From Neelides folsomi (lineage: Eukaryota > Arthropoda > Collembola > Neelipleona > Neelidae), in assembly GCA_034687125.1 (NCBI GenBank), contig JAQGBZ010000021.1, positions 62,001 through 126,000 of the forward strand: a stretch of 64,000 bases of DNA. The letters are read 5' to 3'. Numbering within the stretch: position 1 is the stretch's first letter; every line of letters starts with the position of its first letter. A program made the translations under genes and the position numbers. The notes beneath the pieces were generated by a model. That model was not told the DNA's origin, did not search any database, and was given only the letters and a program-made list of their open reading frames with translations. This document shows, piece by piece, positions 39,501 to 50,900 of this stretch.

Positions 39501-41728
39501 ATGCAATGGGGTCAATTTGTTGACCACGATCTCGACCATACTTTACCTTCTCTTTCTATTGAATCTTTTGGAGAACGCGTCAATTGCAAAAGGTACACTA
39601 ACAAAACAATTTCCAGTTAATTAACAATTTACGTTATGTTTAGATAAGATTAATTAAATTAAATCGATTTTACTTTTATTTTCCAGTACTTGCAAAAATG
39701 TTGCTCCATGTTTTCCTATCCCAGCCCCAGAAGGTGATTTTCGCATTAGGACGCGAAAATGTATTGAGTTTACGAGAAGTGCTGCAGTTTGTGGTTCAGG
39801 AATGACTTCCATTCTCTTCGACACAATCCAACAAAGAGAACAAATTAATCAACTCACTTCTTTTATTGACGCCTCTCAGGTATATTCAAATATTTTTTGA
39901 TTTTGGATCTATGTACATATATGATGAAATATTATTTAATTTAATTTAATAAATATAAGGTATATGGCTCCTCATCCGAAGAACTCTTAGAGCTGCGAAG
40001 CAAAAGTGATAAAGCTCTTCTTCGTCACGGGATTTATCAATTTGACAAACCACTGATGCCATTTGCCACTGACAACAATCCAATTGACTGTAGAAGAAAT
40101 ACACGTGAATCCGGAGTTGGATGTTTCTTAGGCGGAGATGTTCGTGCCAACGAGCAACTTGGTCTCCTGGCCATGCACACTATTTGGTTCCGACAACACA
40201 ACTTCATAGCTTTGAAAATCCGCGCCGTGAATCCACGCTGGGATGAGGAAACGGTATTCCAAGAAACGCGTAAAATAGTCGGAGCACAAATGCAGATTAT
40301 CACTTACAACCAATGGCTTCCAAACGTCATCGGAGCTAAAGGAATGGAAATCCTTGGGAAGTACGAAGGTTACAAACCTCATGTGAATCCAACGATCACA
40401 ACTGAATTTGCCACGGCGGCTTTGAGATTTGGTCATACTTTGATTAATCCGCTGCTTCGGAGATTGGATCCGGATTTTAAATCTATCAGAGAGGGAGATT
40501 TGCCATTGAGGAATTCTTTTTTCGCTCCTTGGCGTCTTTTGGAAGAAGGTGGAATTGATCCTTTGCTCCGGGGACTTTTTGCCTCTCCTGCCAAATTAAG
40601 GACACCGAGCGAACTTTTAAATTCCCATTTAACAAATGATCTTTTCACGGCTGCTCATGCTGTAGCTTTGGATCTCGCTGCAATGAATATCCAAAGAGGA
40701 CGAGATCATGGGATTCCTTCTTATAATGAATATAGAGTCTTTTGCAATCTCACAAGGGCGACTTCATTCGATGATTTAAAAGTTAGTTGCTAAAATTTAA
40801 TATAAAAAAATCTGACAATCTACTAAGGTATTAAGATAATTATAATATTAATGTTTATTAAATTAAATTAAATAAATTGAGGGAATGTAAATATAAAAAT
40901 AATAGGACGAGATTCATGATGCTGAACTTCGAGGAAAACTTCAAGATGTTTATAAGCATGTCGACAATATTGATTTGTGGGTTGGAGGAGTTGCGGAAGA
41001 TCCGCAATGGGATGATCAGCGTTTAGGTCCAACCTTTGCTTGTATTCTTATTGATCAATTTAGAAGACTACGAGATGGAGACAGGTAATTTAATTAAGAC
41101 AAGATGTAATGTACATAATGCACTATGTAATTACCTATAATTATTAGTATCTTTAAGATATTTAGATTTTATTATGGTATTAAACTAACATTAAGATATT
41201 TAGATTTTATTATGGTATTAAACTAACATTAAGATATTTAAATTTTAATAATTTTGATTTATTTCTAGATTCTGGTATGAAAATCCATCAGTTTTCAAAC
41301 CAGAGCAATTGGTTGCATTGAAAGAAACGTCTTTAGCAAAAGTTCTCTGCGACAACGGGGATTCATTGGAACATGTAAAGCTTGACGTGTTCGGCATGGA
41401 TTCTCCATTGGTTCGTTGCGATCTCGTTCCGGAAGTTCATTTTGGTCTTTGGGCCACTGAATGCTGTGGAACTTCCACCACGTGCCCTTCAAGTTCAACT
41501 CAAGATCTTGAGAATAATCAAATCAGAGTGAAGAGAAGCCTCGAAGATCCGCCGACGCTTGATATTCAAAAAATCGAAGAAAAATTGACCCTTGTCGCTT
41601 CAGCCGTTACGGCTTTAAAAAATAGAATCAAAGCATTGGAACAATCCTGTGACCATTCAAGTCACGATAATGAATCTCATTTCGCATTCAATTCTTCAGT
41701 CAGTTTTACTCCCAACGATCTTATATGA
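30568..41728 (+). CDS. Pxn: Peroxidasin (LRR, four Ig, haem peroxidase), lacking the VWC domain
   Basis: A secreted haem peroxidase that makes hypobromous acid for sulfilimine cross-links in collagen IV. The 19 exons are 30568-30779, 34689-34760, 34930-35001, 35052-35123, 35396-35539, 35613-35773, 35913-36030, 36286-36616, 36792-36912, 37390-37551, 37800-37962, 38087-38463, 38745-38891, 39021-39263, 39385-39592, 39687-39879, 39960-40781, 40906-41084 and 41269-41728: 1418 residues. Order: signal peptide, LRRNT, five or so LRRs, LRRCT (to ~245), four Ig domains (~248-640), then peroxidase. The calcium/distal motif [13 protein letters not shown], the GHT proximal-His block (~1091) and NIQRGRDHG are intact. 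A convertase site RVKR precedes a short coiled coil, where the protein ends. Vertebrate and fly relatives continue into a VWC domain. Confidence 0.95.
30780..34688 (+). other. Peroxidasin intron 1, 3.9 kb
   Basis: The longest intron in the window by far. It separates the signal peptide/LRRNT exon from the first 72-nt LRR exon. It contains only weak ORFs, for example 31903-32157, with no domain. First introns of this size often hold enhancers, but I see no specific motif. No transposon ends were recognised in it. Confidence 0.6.
36133..36219. mobile_element. 87-bp MITE in peroxidasin intron 7
   Basis: The left end CAGGGCGAATCAAAAGTTGC and the right end GGAATTTTTGACGCACCCTG are inverted, imperfect copies, flanked by TA at 36131-36132 and 36220-36221. 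This is a mariner-type MITE whose arms have diverged more than those of the 18386 copy. It lies inside the intron 36031-36285 and does not touch the splice sites. Confidence 0.8.
41155..41245. repeat. 38-bp tandem repeat in the last peroxidasin intron
   Basis: A unit beginning AAGATATTTAGATTTTATTA recurs at 41155, 41193 and 41231, a period of 38 bp with about 2.3 copies. The first two copies look identical, so the duplication is recent. It lies in the intron 41085-41268. Confidence 0.85.
41525..41536 (+). other. Proprotein convertase site RVKR in peroxidasin
   Basis: The codons read Arg-Val-Lys-Arg followed by Ser-Leu-Glu. Human peroxidasin is known to be cleaved after RGRR at the equivalent place, also followed by SLE. 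The match in position and following residues suggests conserved processing. Confidence 0.7.
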
Positions 41729-42179
41729 AAATGATTTAAATTGGTATTATAAAGGGAAATTCATTATTTTGTTAAAACAAACCTTTGTAATAATATTGTA
41801 TAATGATTATTAAGTTATATTAGCTTTAAAAATAGCATGTTCATATTAACAATAATTATAAGACTAATGTAATGTGTTTTTGTGTTCAAAAATTTATGCT
41901 ATTAAGTATATTTATGAATTGTACTTAATTCGGTAAGATTAGTCAACTTTAATTGGGTAATACTGTTCTGCATTTATGTAGATTTTTGTGCATTGTGCCA
42001 TACATATTTTATGCGTTCAAATATGTAATTGTGTAAGTATACCATAAATATTTGCACTAATCGAACTTTAATGGTTAAATAACATTATTGATTTTAATTT
42101 TTACTAACATTAACTTTTATACTTTCACATTAAAAATGTAATTCAAATTTTAATATATCTAAAAAATATAAAAAAATTC
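41729..42179. other. 3' flank of peroxidasin
   Basis: AT-rich 3' UTR and flanking DNA. No further coding sequence is seen, and in particular no VWC exon with its CxxC-rich pattern before the repeat element at 42180. Confidence 0.55.
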
Positions 42180-43233
42180 GGGTCCATTGTGTCTCATCGT
42201 AACAATTCTTATCTTAAGCCATTCTCATGGTAAACTTCTCATCGTACACAATCCATCGTAAAAGTCTTCTCATCGTACAAATTACTCATCGTTGTATCTT
42301 TTCTTATTATTCTCTTAATATCGTATACCTTATTTACCTTAAAGATTTACTTATCGTTGTCCATTTTAATCGTTACTGATCTTATCTTAACATCATAACT
42401 CATCATATTATATCGTAAACTAAAATTTTCATCGTAATAATTAAAAAATAGCTTACCAGTTTAATAGTTTAAAAAATGATGATTTAAAGAATCCCAATAA
42501 CAACCAAGTTTAAGACATAAAATGAGCAGTTCAAAAAACCTGATTATCTAAGGGGGATGAAGGGATAGGTAGTAAGGTATATACAGAATAAGATAATGTG
42601 ATAGAATGATCTTGGAGTCACATTATAAGGAAAATGGTAAACATTTCTCGAAAAATAGCCCATGCGCCAAAAAAAATTTGCAACGCATATTAAATAAAAT
42701 TTACAAAAACACTAATGGTTAATAACATGAGCCAGTCTTCAAGAAATTACTACCTAAACCATTATTGTGTATCCCCATTAATATAATTAAAATGATTTAA
42801 AAATAAAAATGATAAAAATGAATAAAATAAAAATAATAAAAAAAGGTATGTCAAAACAAATTGTTTAACAATAAGAAATAATATATACTTAGTACATAAA
42901 GAATGAATAAATAGTTTTTTTCCATTTAAATGAAGGAAAGCCAAAACAAATTATTTAACAATGTTAACTTACATATAAAAGATAATATATACATAGTACA
43001 AACATTAATACATAATTTAAATGGAAATAATGTTAATATAAGAAAAAATGGGAATACGATAAGAATGACCATACGTTGAAAAAGGTATTAGATAAGATAA
43101 GAATAAGATGAATAAACTTTTTGATAAGAAGGAATACGATGAGAAATTTTTACGATGAGATAATAATACGAAGAGAACATGTTACGATGAGAACACTTAA
43201 ATATGAGAAGGGTTACGATGAGCTACGAGGCTC
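42180..43233. mobile_element. Fold-back-like non-autonomous DNA element with reiterated TCATCGTA motif
   Basis: The left ~260 bp repeat a core TCTCATCGTA (about 42190, 42237, 42266 and 42285, with decayed copies to 42440). The right ~180 bp repeat its complement TACGATGAGA (about 43132, 43149, 43181 and 43214). The outer ends are inverted but imperfect. The AT-rich middle holds a ~55-bp direct repeat (about 42850-42905 and 42950-43012). No ORF of note is present. Long arms built from short iterated units are typical of fold-back elements or subterminal arrays. I cannot name the family, and target duplications are not clear. Confidence 0.6.
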
Positions 43234-43682
43234 CAAGAATATATCGTGAAAGTTGAATAATGTATTACAGATACTTATACTTTTATTTACATGTTTAAAT
43301 AGCATAGACTGGATCACACTATTATTGTTAGGCTAATAAACTATAGCATAGGATTAACCAATCATTATCACAACGTTAATAAAATGCATTAAAAATTATC
43401 ATTCAAATATGTTCATTATTCAAACTGAAGGTTAAACTCGGTTCTATACATTACATTTTCCTAAAAAACATTGATCGATTATTTAGATAAGAAGTTTAAT
43501 CAATTAATCTTAGGAAAATAAAATAGTTTTGGTATTACCGTATTACTAAATAATTCCAAGATTAAAACTTCATCTTTATCATAAATGCCAAATGTCATTC
43601 AATACATATTTAGATATATACTATAATCATTTGTATTTTTTAATACACAAATTCATGAATTTTCATTTAAAATTAAAGAAAA
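43234..43682. other. Upstream of the PLCX gene
   Basis: About 450 bp of AT-rich DNA, presumably the promoter and leader of the PLCX-domain gene. No feature is recognised. Confidence 0.5.
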
Positions 43683-45584
43683 ATGGGTTTATTAAAATTA
43701 CTTCCATTTTTATCTATTTTAACTATACCTGTTTTTGCATGCTCAGAAATGGAGTTTCAAGTTCTTGAATTAGAAACAATCGAAAACGTTCCAACACCAG
43801 GTAAATTATTATAATTGGATTTATTAATTGTCACATTAAATCAATAGTATTTACAGCTATTGTTGTTGGTTCTCCGTTTTATTCAATTTTATTTTTGTCA
43901 CATTGTCATTACATAGGGATCTACCAAGATCCGAATATTTTCATCACAATCAGTTCGGTGGCTGGGATTGGGCCTAATAACACTTGGCTGGATAGAATGA
44001 TTGAATTAAATTGGAACAATTATGTTTCTTGGGCCGATGGTGATTGGGTTGGTTTATTCAACATTGACCCTTCATCTCTTCCATCTGACCATTCGTCATT
44101 TGCTCTCGTCACTGTTCCTGTAAATGGGAGCAGGGGATATGCCAAGACAAATGTAAAATATGAGCGGTTCGACTACACTGAAGAAACACCAGAATGTCTT
44201 GGATTTTATATAGGATATTTCCATTCGGATGAGCTCGTTGGTTCAAAATGTTTTTCTTTGTTTCCAAAATGGATGCATGATACAAAAGTAAAACTAATGA
44301 AAAACTCCAAATAAAAAGTAAAGCCAAATTGGTGAAAAAATTTAAATTAAAATTTCATGTATTTATATAGGAAATAATAGGGGATGTTCCATTGACCAAA
44401 TTGATGATTCCTGGAAGTCATGATGCAGGGGCTTGGCGTCTTTATCAAGGAGCTTTATCTGAAAATATCTTAATCAGATATTCCGTCAAGTAAATTAATT
44501 AGATATAAACTTTTAATTTATTAAAAATAGTTTAAAAGTTGATTGAAGATTATTGAATCGTATTTTGTGCAGTCAGGAAGAATCCATTTTTCGTCAATTA
44601 ATGCATGGAATTCGATATTTGGACGTGAGAGTTGCGTGTTATCCAGGGACGGCTGAAATCTGGTGGGTCAATCACGGATCCACCATTTTTAGACCATTAA
44701 TTACACTCTTTGACGATATTAAAGAGTTTGTCAGAATTTCAAATGAAATTGTCTTTATGGACTTTCACGGATTTCCAGTTGGATTTGACACTTTGGACAC
44801 CCACGAAGAACTTTTAATTTTTGTCTTGGAACACATGGGGTAAAAACTATTACTTAAGTACTACAATATATAATTAGTATAAAAAATCAAAATATTAAAA
44901 AATCTAATAAATTCTGATAAAGACTACAAAAATTCTTATAAAATGTTTTTTTATAAAGGGATCTTCTATTGCTCAAATCAGACTCCTCAGATCCGACACC
45001 AAACGAAGTTTGGGAAGCTAAACGGCCTGTGATACTCACTTACGCAGAAGGGAGAATTTCTAGCAAATATGATTTCCTATGGCCCTATTTAACTCATGTG
45101 TGATATAAACTTAAGATTTAAGCTTTTTTAAGAATCCGAATCTTTTGAACAAATGGAATATTTAACTTTTATGATTTCTAGGCATGGGGGAATAAAAACC
45201 AAGTAGATGAACTCGAAGAATATTTCAATATAACAATTCCAGCAATGGGCTGCAATGGAAGATGGTGGTCAGCCATGGTGGAATTAACAGGAAACAATAC
45301 GGATCCAATTCTTAGACCTTTGGTCGGACTCAGAGGATTTGCCCAAATGGTCAACATTCCACTCACTTATTGGTAAATTCTTTCGCACGCACAATTTACC
45401 TATACAATATTTGAGATAAAAGGAATAATATTTATTAAAATAAATTTATTTAATCAGGTACGAGAGGAGTGATTGGTATTCGTACAGCAATATTATTTCA
45501 ACCGACTACGTTTTGGGAAACAACATTGTGGAAATGTCGATAAAAGCCAATGTGAAAAGAGCAGTTTGCAATCAAAGTTATTGA
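43683..45584 (+). CDS. Secreted PI-PLC X-domain protein (PLCXD-like)
   Basis: Exons 43683-43800, 43917-44287, 44371-44489, 44573-44839, 44959-45097, 45182-45372 and 45458-45584 give 443 residues. The first ~20 residues are a signal peptide ending at VFACS. Exon 2 encodes a ~120-residue beta-rich domain (SWADGDWVGLFN, GFYIGYFHSDELVGSKCF) that resembles SKICH/C2-type beta sandwiches. The PI-PLC X barrel follows: IPGSHDAGAW with the first catalytic His, YLDVRVA, VNHGS with the second, and IVFMDFHGF. The Y domain, EF hands and C2 of eukaryotic PLC isoforms are absent, as is normal for PLCXD proteins. Substrate is not established; the signal peptide implies an extracellular or lumenal role. Confidence 0.88.
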
Positions 45585-45761
45585 GTTTATTTTATGTAGC
45601 TTTTACTGATTGGAATTGAATAAATTGTTCATTTTATTAAAGCTGCTTAAGACAAAATTGTAATATAATTAAATTCTGAATCATCGTTATGTTATGATTT
45701 AAATGTGAGATTCGCACCTATGTATACTATTTTGGTAGTATAGTATTCTGTATTATATGAA

Positions 45762-47003
45762 TTAAAATTTCAAAGGTGCCTCAAGATTGCTCATTTTTAA
45801 ATGACTGGTATCGTTAATTGATAAAAATTGGATTTTTCTTCTCGAGTTTCCGTCACATGGAAATATCCTCATTTTTGTGATTGCGGTGTTTGGTGGGTGT
45901 CCAGAATCTTCATTGTAATCCATGAGCTCAAAAAGTTGTCCATCCTTTGATTTCAAGTATTTTAAATAGTAATATATGCAGAGGCAGTGAGTCCCAACGA
46001 GAATATTTTGACTTGTCTTTTCAGCATCACAAAGTTCAAATATTTCCTAAATTACAAATATCATTGACTTACAATCTACTATGCATTTAACTTATAACTT
46101 ACAATTAGTATTCTTATTTTATTTACTTTCATGAAATGTACTACACGGTTAAGGGCCTCTTCCTCTGTTTCACCTCCCTTTAATCCATATAAAATATGGC
46201 GAGAAATATCTAAAATATTAATTTTTGTCATTTATTTTTTTAAAATAATTATTACAATTAATAAATTATTATATTTTTACTTAATTTCGCCTCTTCTTCC
46301 AAAATTTCTTTATAGTATTTTCCTTCCCATAGTCCACCATACTAAAAATCATTTAAAAAATTTAACCTCGTATTTTTATTGCAATTTGACATCACATTGT
46401 TGATTTTTATTTAAACATGGTAAACTATAAATTATTTTATTTTTCATATATAAATTCTCTAAACTCTTTCTCTTAATCGTTTGTCAACAACAATTTCAGG
46501 TTGAGGATGAATTGATTTGGACATAGCAGTAATTGTTGTATCATGAGCCCGACTTAAATCACTGGAAAATGCTCGAGAGAACTTTTCATTCTTCAACGAC
46601 GCTCCTAATGCTTTGACCTAAAATAATTAACAAAAAAATTACGTATATGGGTGAAATTTTAGATGGTCTTAAAATTAGCTTTATTTTTTGATAATAACCT
46701 GTTTTAATCCATTTTCATTCAATTTCCAATCAAAGGAAGAACTTATTATACCATTCAAATTGGCATCAGTTTCTCCACTAAAAATTTAATTTACGAATTA
46801 AAGCATTCTAAATTCCATATTTAATAGATAATTACATGTATGCATTTACTAATATTTTAATTAGTCACATTCTTATGGAATAATAAAGTATATAATTTCA
46901 TTATTATTGTACTTTTATAATAAAAGCAATTAATTAAATTATTGATAATATTGTTAACTTACTGCCTTACAAGCATAATGGTAAATTCTTTAACTTGAGT
47001 CAT
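45762..47003 (-). CDS. TIGAR: Histidine phosphatase, TIGAR-like (fructose-2,6-bisphosphatase family)
   Basis: Exons 46963-47003, 46699-46777, 46465-46617, 46281-46341, 46127-46209 and 45762-46046 give 233 residues. The phosphohistidine motif is split by intron 1 and reads LVRHGETDAN once joined. FSSDLSRAHDT, RLRERYGGLWEGK and GGETEEEA follow in the order and spacing of TIGAR. The second His is present in LVGTHCLC, where relatives usually read SHG. TIGAR lowers fructose-2,6-bisphosphate and shifts flux from glycolysis to the pentose phosphate pathway. Assignment to the phosphoglycerate-mutase superfamily is firm; TIGAR itself rather than another small member is likely. It is convergent with the PLCX gene, 177 bp between stops. 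Confidence 0.83.
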
Positions 47004-47977
47004 TTTCTTAATTCCAACGAGGAGATCTGAAAGTTGAAGGGAAAGGGCCTTTTAATATTTTTGAAATAATTGCAAATTCTAATTGACTATATATTTATTA
47101 GCAATTGGCATCTAACTCTCAGAAAAGGATTGAAAGTTTTTTTCTCTTAATCATTCTTATATACCCCATTTTGGTCATGTCCGAAACAACTTGGCGTCAT
47201 TTGTAGAATAACGCTAGATATTATTATAGACTAGGACTAGGTATATATTAAATAAGTATTATATAAGCATAGTAGATAATTTTATGATCTAAAGACACAT
47301 TATTCTTGGAACGTCAATAATTAAATCTAAGTACAATGAAAACTACTTAAGCCAGAATAATTTAGTTAGTCTTTAACGACGTTAACCTTTTAAGTTTGAA
47401 TAATTTGATTAAAGATATTAATTTATATATCAATGTATTGATATAAAAAAACTAATACTATATTTATTTAATATGAAATGGATTTTAATGTATTTTTACA
47501 ATTTACATAGGTAAACAGGTTTTAATTTAAAATATATATAAAAGTTATGATGTGATAAGACATGGCATAAAGTAATGGATAAGATAATAGTCATTTCAAT
47601 TTAATTATTCTTCATGTCTTGATGCTAAATACCTGTTTTTAAGTAAAAAAAATTCGAATGTAACTATATATTTAATGATAATTACATATTTGCTTAAATG
47701 TATAAGATACAATTTGTATTATACACCAAAAATTAAGCTTTATTAAATATTTTTCTTAATTTCAATATTTTTGTGCGTATGAGATGATTTTTATTTTAAT
47801 GCAACTATGGTAACATAAAGAAATAACACGAGGTTTTGAACAAAATGTCTTTCTTTTCCTTGCCGCTTTTCATAACTTTTCTCAGATCGAGAATCTTGAA
47901 ATCTTCATTTTCACATTTATTTTAAAGCATTTTTCCTTTCATCTTTCTTGGCTCGCGATTGATTTGGGTGGTTGAAG
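47004..47977. other. Divergent promoter region, TIGAR-like and M16-like genes
   Basis: About 970 bp of AT-rich DNA between two divergent start codons. I see no ORF, inverted repeat or RNA gene. Confidence 0.5.
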
Positions 47978-50900
47978 ATGGAAAACTTCAATCTCGAGTA
48001 CGAGTTCACCTCTAATTCGACAATACGCGTGAAGAAATTCCGTGCAAAGTCGAATCCTATGACCGTTTACTTTGCTGACATGGACTCCCAGGTCATCAAT
48101 GGATACTTCTGCTTTGGTAACTTTCATCATATTCTTCAAATCCATATCTTTACCTTTACCCTACCTCTACAATTAATTATTATTAAATAAGTTATTAAAA
48201 TATTTTATAAAATTAATTAAATTAAATTGACAATTTTAATTTACACAGCATTAAATCAATATATTTTTAGGAAACGACAAGCCTGAAGCGATGGGGATTG
48301 AAACACTTCTTTGGCATTTGGACAGTTCTGGTGGACTTCTTCCTCGGGCAATGCGAGGTGACATGCTTCGTCCTGCTTGGCAATTCCATGGAGCTGAGAA
48401 TCCCTTGGCCGACCGCGACCAATCTTCTTATGTTTGCTGTGCTTTGGGTGAAAATGCCTTTATGGGAACGTTCTCTTGTTGTGTCTACTTGTTGCAGAAC
48501 ATTGAAGTAAATTAATGCTTGAATAGTTATAATACAAAATATTTAATTAATTTTATCAATTCAAATTAAAGTATAATGATGTGATTGTATTAAATTATTA
48601 TTTATTGAATTAAAGGCTGTTTTTGATGTTCATGGCCTTCAATCTCCATCGGCAATGAAATTTCATTACAATCAAGCTGGTTGTGAATTCCCGGATGATC
48701 TTCTTGCTGATGAAAACAACAACACTGATGGCTCGGCCAATGAAGGCAAATGTTACAAATTATTTCATTAAGTTATACTTTTTATGTTGTACTTTATTAA
48801 AGGCAATTTAACTAGTTATTAAAATTATTAAAATGTGTAATTTCAATTAAATATTTGATATAAAAATTGTAGAATCTGGAACTGATATTTCTGTCAGTAA
48901 GAAAGGTCGTGAAATTTATTGTTTGAGTGAAGCCGGTGAAGGAGCAATGGCTTGGGAAGCGACGCTTCAATCAATATTTCCCTCTGTCAAAGCATTTGCT
49001 AACCGACTTGCCATTGAAACTAAAAATCGGTTGAATCTAAAGGTGTTTTCTTATTCTTAACCAAATATCATTAGTTTAGAATAAACAATTTTAGTAATTT
49101 TACATACATAATAAGCACTAAAATGTTATGAAGTCATGATTAAAGTAAATAATTATTAATTGATAATGGATTTTTTTAATAATTGATTTAGATGAGAGAC
49201 TCTTATGATCGATTGTATCGACCAGAGAATCTTACAGTTGTCATCACCGGCTCGCTCAAGTCCCAGGAAAATATTTTGGAAATCCTTCATGAGTACAACG
49301 AAGAATATTTTCAAACTGTAAATACGCCGATTGAGACTTACTATTTATATCAATATAATGCACAAATATGATTTATATATATTAAAGTTATCTGTGATAT
49401 TAGTTTTTCTACAATATTTCAAGAAGGCATTTTCATATTTCATAGTTGATTAACAATTAGTTAAATTAATTAATTTAAAAAATCCAATTTAGCATCCTCA
49501 TGCTCCTGAATACATTCGTCCATGGTCGACTCCGTTCCCTGAGAAAATTCCTGGTGTTGATGCGTCAGTTTGCTTTGTTCCTAGGAATCCAAATCGCACT
49601 TCCACTGCCACCGTTTGTTTTGGATGGAGAGGAGTTTGCTCCTATGATTTAGAAACGTAACAACCTTTCAAATATTCAAATAATGTTTAAAGCTGAAAAA
49701 ACAATTTTTTTAAAACTATTATAATAAATGTGAAGTATTATAAATCTAAGATACTGGATGTTCTTTCTAGTTCAATGGCATTGAAAGTTCTCACAGCTCA
49801 CATTGCAGTTGGTCCTCTTTGGGACGCATTTGTGACCAAAGGACTTTCCCATCGAATTTCATGGTGTCAGCTCGAATATGCCGAAACTTGTGATTTGATC
49901 ACAGTCCATGGAGTCACTTCCGAAGAAAATCTAGAATTTGTCATTGAGGAAACAAAGAAGATCATTGGAAGTTTGTCGGAGGGCGCTCTTAACGATGGGG
50001 AAGTTCGAGCAATGGCTGATCGCGTTGGATGGCATTATGTCAGGGAATTGGAATCGGATCCTTATTTGATCATCGCCTCTGCTTTTTCAAAGGGTGAGAG
50101 ATACGGAAACGGCGACGAGGTTCAAATTAAAGCTCGAATCCAACCACGTTCAATTTACGACGGACTCCTCAAGAAGCCAATTGCATTCTGGAGAGATTTA
50201 GTCAAAAAGTTCTTTGTTGACAATGATCTATTCATTACTAGGGTTGTTCCAAAGGTGAGGTTTAAAATCATTAAATAATAAATATGTTAGGTTTCATAAT
50301 TCTGTAATTAAAAGCAATTTTTGATTAAGGCTTATGGTCTTGAACTTCCCAAAGAACCCGAAGTGACCGAAGGAGCGCCGATCATTCCAAGCCATGAAGT
50401 TGCAGGTGAAATGAATTTTGCTGCCGGTTCACGTCGAGCATCTTCTAAACCGCGAAGGAAGACAAACAATCCAACAGGAGAAGAAGGAGGTCTTGCAGCG
50501 ACTCTTGCAGAGGAAGAAGCTTCCTCTTTGGCTGCCAGTGCTTCACCCAAAGAGCAAAAACAATTGAAAGAAGGACACATTGAAGAAAGACTCAAATCAA
50601 AACCATTTCCATTCAAAGACTCCGTTAGTTTATTTTTATTTTATATTTAAAATTAATTTTAATATGTAATAAATGTAGATTTCTTTATCATAAATGTAGC
50701 AAAAACGTTAAAATTATATTGGTTCCCTTTTTATTAAACATTTCAATTAAAATTGATTTAGCTTGAAGAAGTTGCTGATTTTGAAAAAAGACTCTCGATG
50801 ACTTCACAATTTTTGGAACAAGTGAGTCAAACAGAAGTGAGGAGTTTTCAATTCACAAGCTATCGTTCGGATTCCCAAGAACAACATCCGATTTTTCCAG

